NCBI RefSeq assembly: GCF_051201035.1 | Contig: NZ_JBPODR010000009.1 | Location: 1-64,000, forward strand | Source: Thermoanaerobacterium thermosulfurigenes | GTDB lineage: Bacteria > Bacillota > Thermoanaerobacteria > Thermoanaerobacterales > Thermoanaerobacteraceae | Direction of reading: 5' to 3' | DNA: 64,000 nt | Part shown: in pieces, positions 60,945 to 64,000 of the stretch | Position numbering within the stretch: the first letter of the stretch is position 1 | How the letters are laid out: every line of letters begins with the position of its first letter | Translations under genes and position numbers: made by a program | The notes under the pieces: model-generated | Databases searched by the model: none | What the model was told of the DNA's origin: nothing | What the model saw: only the letters and a program-made list of their open reading frames with translations

Positions 60945-61405
60945 TGAACATGTTAAAAGTTAAATATAGACCTGTCATCATACCTGACAACTGCACAATT
61001 CCAAGCGTTTTCATGCTGTCTATCGTAGGCATCATTCCTGTTTTAATAGCTATTTTTAATATTTTTTGTGATGCTTGTCTTGAATTGGCTCCCAAAGCAA
61101 GGTATGTTTCAATTTCGTGTCTTCTGTTTTTTACCTCATCTTTAAGCCTTGACACTGTCAAACCTGATGAAACCATTGCATTGCCTATTATCATACCAGA
61201 TACAGGAATCACCTCCTGCGGTCTAAAATGAATGCTACCAAATAATATAAGTGCTGTAAGTGTGATAGCAGCACCAAATGCAATAGATATCGTGTTGGAT
61301 CAATAAGCCTATTTATTAATTTTATAAAGGTAGACTTGCCAGCGCCAGACGGCCCTATTATTGTATATATATAACCTAAAGAAATTTCGATTTTTAAAAA
61401 ATACT
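60945..61405 (-). pseudogene. fetAB remnant: FetA-like Walker A fused by deletion to a FetB fragment
   Basis: The minus strand first encodes an ABC ATPase start (ISLGYIYTIIGPSGAGKSTF, Walker A at about 61322-61350), then at about 61300 switches, in another frame, to the middle of a FetB/UPF0014 permease (FRPQEVIPVSGMIIGNAMV, LKDEVKNRRHEIETYLALGA, GMMPTIDSMKTLGIVQLSG). The permease breaks off after GMMTG. A deletion thus removed most of fetA and the front of fetB, and a second lesion took the fetB end. Intact FetAB is an iron-related ABC exporter. Confidence 0.85.
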
Positions 61406-61410
61406 CTCTC

Positions 61411-62610
61411 TTACATTACTGATTCTTTATTTTCCTGAAATCGACTTAAACTTAATATAGCTGCAATTAAAGCTGCAGATGTAAGCCCAAGAACACCACC
61501 AAACCAAAATGGCGCATCTGGACTTATATGTACCCACATAGCTCCTGCTATAATAGATGCCAGCAATAATCCTATGCCTTGCATCATACCATAAATACCC
61601 AATACTGTACCTTTATACTCATCAGGGGATACTTCAGCTACAAATGCCCGCTCAGCACCGCTTATAAATGCTGTATAAGCTCCATAAAATATAAATAAAA
61701 GAAAAATTACGATTTTTGAATTAGACAACGCAAATCCTAAATAGACAAGTCCATAAATGGCATAACCAGAAACCAAAATTAATCGCCTGCCAAATTTATC
61801 TGACAACTTTCCAGAGGGAATGGCAATTAATGATGTGGAAACATTAAATACGAGATAAAGAAGCATGACGTATGATAAAGAAAAGCCCAAGTTCTGTGCT
61901 TTCAAAAGAAGAAAAGTATTTGATGAATTTCCAAGGTTGAAAATGAACATAACAGCCAAATAGAGCTTTAATTTTAAGCTCAAATTTAAATTTTTGAATG
62001 TCAATTTTTCATTTTTTTGTTTCTTATTTTTATCCTCTTTTATAAAAGGAATAATCATAATACCAAGAATAGCAGGTATAATCGACCATATAAATGCAAA
62101 TCTATAGTTTAGCCCAATTGTTACTATGATAAAAGCAATAAAAGCTCCTAAAGATGATCCAGCCATATCAAGCATTTTGTGAAGTCCATAAGATCCGCCA
62201 AGTTTATCCTTTTCGCTGGATTGCGCAATAAGAGCATCTCGCGGTGCAGTTCGTATGCCCTTTCCTGTGCGATCTATAATTCGCGCTATTAAAACGCCTA
62301 CCCATGATCCTGCTAAAAGGAGAAGTATTTTATAGATAACTGAAGCTGAATATCCGATAAAAGTTATCCCCTTTTTATTGTGATATTTGTCACCTATGTA
62401 ACCGCTAAAAACCTTTAAAATCGATGCTATACTTTCAGCAATACCTTCAATAATTCCTACAATTGCGGGCGAAGCCCCAAGTGTTGCAGTTAGGAAAAGC
62501 GGAACTATCGGATATACCATTTCTGTACTCATATCAATTAACATGCTTACCATGCCTATCAGTACAATATTTGATATAACAACTTCCTTTTTTGAATTTA
62601 TCATAATCAA
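61411..62610 (-). CDS. MFS transporter
   Basis: A 399-residue major facilitator with about 12 hydrophobic segments. The loop 2-3 motif is GYIGDKYHNKKG near residue 70, and RIIDRTGKGIRTAPRDALIA near 110 is typical of a subgroup of uncharacterised MFS proteins in anaerobes. The central loop is Lys-rich. TTG 62610 lies 6 bases from GGAGG; ATG 62604 is possible. Substrate unknown. It ends next to the fetA remnant. Confidence 0.9.
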   Translation of the reverse strand: MIMINSKKEVVISNIVLIGMVSMLIDMSTEMVYPIVPLFLTATLGASPAIVGIIEGIAESIASILKVFSGYIGDKYHNKKGITFIGYSASVIYKILLLLAGSWVGVLIARIIDRTGKGIRTAPRDALIAQSSEKDKLGGSYGLHKMLDMAGSSLGAFIAFIIVTIGLNYRFAFIWSIIPAILGIMIIPFIKEDKNKKQKNEKLTFKNLNLSLKLKLYLAVMFIFNLGNSSNTFLLLKAQNLGFSLSYVMLLYLVFNVSTSLIAIPSGKLSDKFGRRLILVSGYAIYGLVYLGFALSNSKIVIFLLFIFYGAYTAFISGAERAFVAEVSPDEYKGTVLGIYGMMQGIGLLLASIIAGAMWVHISPDAPFWFGGVLGLTSAALIAAILSLSRFQENKESVM

Positions 62611-62746
62611 TTGACTCCTCCTAAAAAATTTTTATCTGTTCCGTATTAACTTATAACAAATACATGTGAACTTGTTAATATAATTTTAATTTAACTTACA
62701 GTATTTTTGCAAATAATTTGTAGAAAAAATAAAAATTTTAATAAAA

Positions 62747-62773
62747 AAGCTATCCTTATATCATGGATAGCTT
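62747..62773 (-). terminator. Bidirectional terminator after the DUF1847 gene
   Basis: AAGCTATCC-9 bases-GGATAGCTT with A/T runs on both sides. Confidence 0.85.
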
Positions 62774-62779
62774 CTTTTT

Positions 62780-63373
62780 TTATTCCTCAAGTGCTTTTAC
62801 AGGGCAATGACTGTACTTCCTGTCCTTAGCGACTAAAGTTGTTACATATGCTTTAGAATTTTTATTAAACAATATATCGTGTCCAACGCAAAGCCCAACA
62901 ACCACATTTAATTCTGTATTTTCTTTGTTCATAATTTCGGCTTGTGTAATAGGATTGCATGTTGCAATGAATTTATCCCTCTTTTTCTCTATCCCAATTT
63001 CTTTTACATCGACTGATCCTACTTTACAACACACAGGTACTACAGTTACATCGTATTTATTAAGCATCTTGACAAATTTCTTTGCCTCTTTTTCCAGTGA
63101 ATAGCAAAAAGCAACACCTATTTTCTTCATACCCATTTTCATAATTAAATTGATTATTTCTTCTGCTCTGCTCCTTAATTCGCCATTTTCGTCAACAGGA
63201 AGTGTATTTGCTATTTTCATAATCTTATTTACATTTTCGTCATTATTGTATTTTTCAATTGAATCATTGATAATATCTTTTTCCATAACTGTAGGACAAT
63301 TCTTAGGAAAATTATCATCACCTTTTGCGCAAGGCTTATTAGGACATACTGCACAAGAAAATATCGAATCCAT
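62780..63373 (-). CDS. DUF1847-like Cys-rich metal-binding protein
   Basis: A 197-residue protein with conserved cysteines: CAVCPNKPC at 7-15, a further Cys in NCPTVM, then FCYSLEKEAKKF, VCCKVG, TCNPITQAE, GLCVGHD and a terminal HCPVKALEE. This pattern matches DUF1847, a predicted metal-binding family of anaerobes without known function. It is a single-gene unit between terminators. Confidence 0.85.
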   Translation of the reverse strand: MDSIFSCAVCPNKPCAKGDDNFPKNCPTVMEKDIINDSIEKYNNDENVNKIMKIANTLPVDENGELRSRAEEIINLIMKMGMKKIGVAFCYSLEKEAKKFVKMLNKYDVTVVPVCCKVGSVDVKEIGIEKKRDKFIATCNPITQAEIMNKENTELNVVVGLCVGHDILFNKNSKAYVTTLVAKDRKYSHCPVKALEE

Positions 63374-63447
63374 AAAATCACTCCTTGTATACTGTATTCA
63401 ATATTATTATATCACATACCTCTCCCATTGTATAGGGGATACTGCAA

Positions 63448-64000
63448 TTATATAGCTACTTTATCTAAAGTAAAATAAAACGAAGTACCTTTATCTATCT
63501 CGCTCTCTATATAATATTCACTGCCATGCAAATCCAATATTTCTTTTACTATTGCAAGACCTAACCCTGTACCTTTATTATCAACTTTATAAAACTTCTC
63601 AAAAACATTTTGCAGCTTTTCTTTCTCTATTCCTTTACCCGTATCTGATACAATAACTTTCACATGATTATTTTCTAATATCGAAGAAATAGTAATTAAA
63701 CCCCCTTTATTAATACTTTTTATCGAATTGCTCAAAAGATTCATTATAACCCTTCTAATTAGTTCAGCATCTCCATTTACAATTACATCAAGATTCTCCG
63801 TGACAATATTTATATTTTTACCTTGCAGCAATGGTTCAAAGCTTAAAACCACATCATCAACTAAATTTTTTAAATTAAAAGACGATATCTTTAGTTTCAC
63901 TAAACCTGATTGAAGCTTTGATAATGATAAAACATCATCTATCATTTTTGACATTCGATCGACTTCATTTAACGCAGCATTTAAATATTTGTTTCTTTTT
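63448..64000 (-). CDS. Sensor histidine kinase, C-terminal part (partial)
   Basis: The gene runs off the right edge. Visible are the end of the HisKA dimerisation helix (LNEVDRMSKMIDDVLSLSKL) and the full ATPase domain: N box NLLSNSIKSI, G1 box VSDTGKGIE, F box FEKFY and G2 box GTGLGLAIV. The phosphorylated His and the sensor part are outside the window, so the stimulus cannot be judged. Confidence 0.9.
   Translation of the reverse strand, partial: KRNKYLNAALNEVDRMSKMIDDVLSLSKLQSGLVKLKISSFNLKNLVDDVVLSFEPLLQGKNINIVTENLDVIVNGDAELIRRVIMNLLSNSIKSINKGGLITISSILENNHVKVIVSDTGKGIEKEKLQNVFEKFYKVDNKGTGLGLAIVKEILDLHGSEYYIESEIDKGTSFYFTLDKVAI

Noticed and set aside
1..64000. tRNA, rRNA genes or CRISPR arrays
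   Set aside because: No cloverleaf-like sequence, rRNA segment or regularly spaced repeat series was seen on reading; a covariance search was not possible here.

Overview
The window is low-GC, spore-former DNA that looks like chromosome from the genus Thermoanaerobacterium (thermophilic, saccharolytic, anaerobic Firmicutes). The reasons are a GerAB-type germination permease, anaerobic-only ribonucleotide reductase, a proton-pumping pyrophosphatase, many TTG starts chosen by strong Shine-Dalgarno (SD) sites, and a GH13 phosphorylase. That phosphorylase carries Arg134 and His344, which I recall from the sucrose 6F-phosphate phosphorylase of T. thermosaccharolyticum. The genus is inferred from gene content; no search was run.

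Layout. 1-3.5 kb is an accessory patch: a GATC-type restriction-modification system (Dam-like methylase and DpnII-like nuclease), a second methylase gene that is frameshifted and cut off inside its catalytic motif, and a winged-helix protein. 3.5-7.7 kb holds single genes (acetyltransferase, germination permease, aldo/keto reductase, nucleotidyltransferase, zinc ribbon). 7.2-14.4 kb is a galactitol-type PTS operon with a class II aldolase, a TIM-like isomerase and a YjbQ protein. It is controlled by a LevR-like sigma-54 activator, and there are sigma-54 promoters in front of both the PTS operon and the activator gene. 15.2-20.4 kb is a mannitol operon (mtlA, mtlR, mtlF, mtlD). 20.5-30.1 kb is a sucrose/fructan operon: ABC importer, GH32, two PfkB kinases, sucrose(6P) phosphorylase, and a LacI repressor. 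30.3-38.5 kb is a second ABC operon with a GH5-like enzyme and two GH130 phosphorylases (probably beta-mannoside, possibly beta-1,2-linked), preceded by its own LacI regulator. 38.7-39.5 kb contains decayed genes.

39.6-42.4 kb is nrdDG with paired NrdR boxes. 42.6-49.1 kb is ion handling: a K+-independent pyrophosphatase, then an operon of a Na,K-type P-ATPase and two RCK/TrkA proteins. In that operon each gene has a hairpin placed exactly between its SD and start codon. 49.5-51.2 kb has a CofE-like protein and a degenerate amidase. 51.2-59.5 kb is the glycine cleavage system (gcvT-H-PA-PB) behind a tandem glycine riboswitch, followed by OsmC, AhpD-like, lipoyl-domain Lpd and lipoate ligase genes on the opposite strand. 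59.6-64 kb has an HtrA protease, a deletion-fused fetAB remnant, an MFS transporter, a DUF1847-like protein and the 3' part of a sensor kinase.

The candidates I find most worth testing are (i) the SD-hairpin-start architecture of the ion operon, (ii) the idea that the second PfkB protein phosphorylates sucrose to feed the adjacent phosphorylase, and (iii) the PTS/aldolase/TIM-like operon, which lacks the expected dehydrogenase and kinase.
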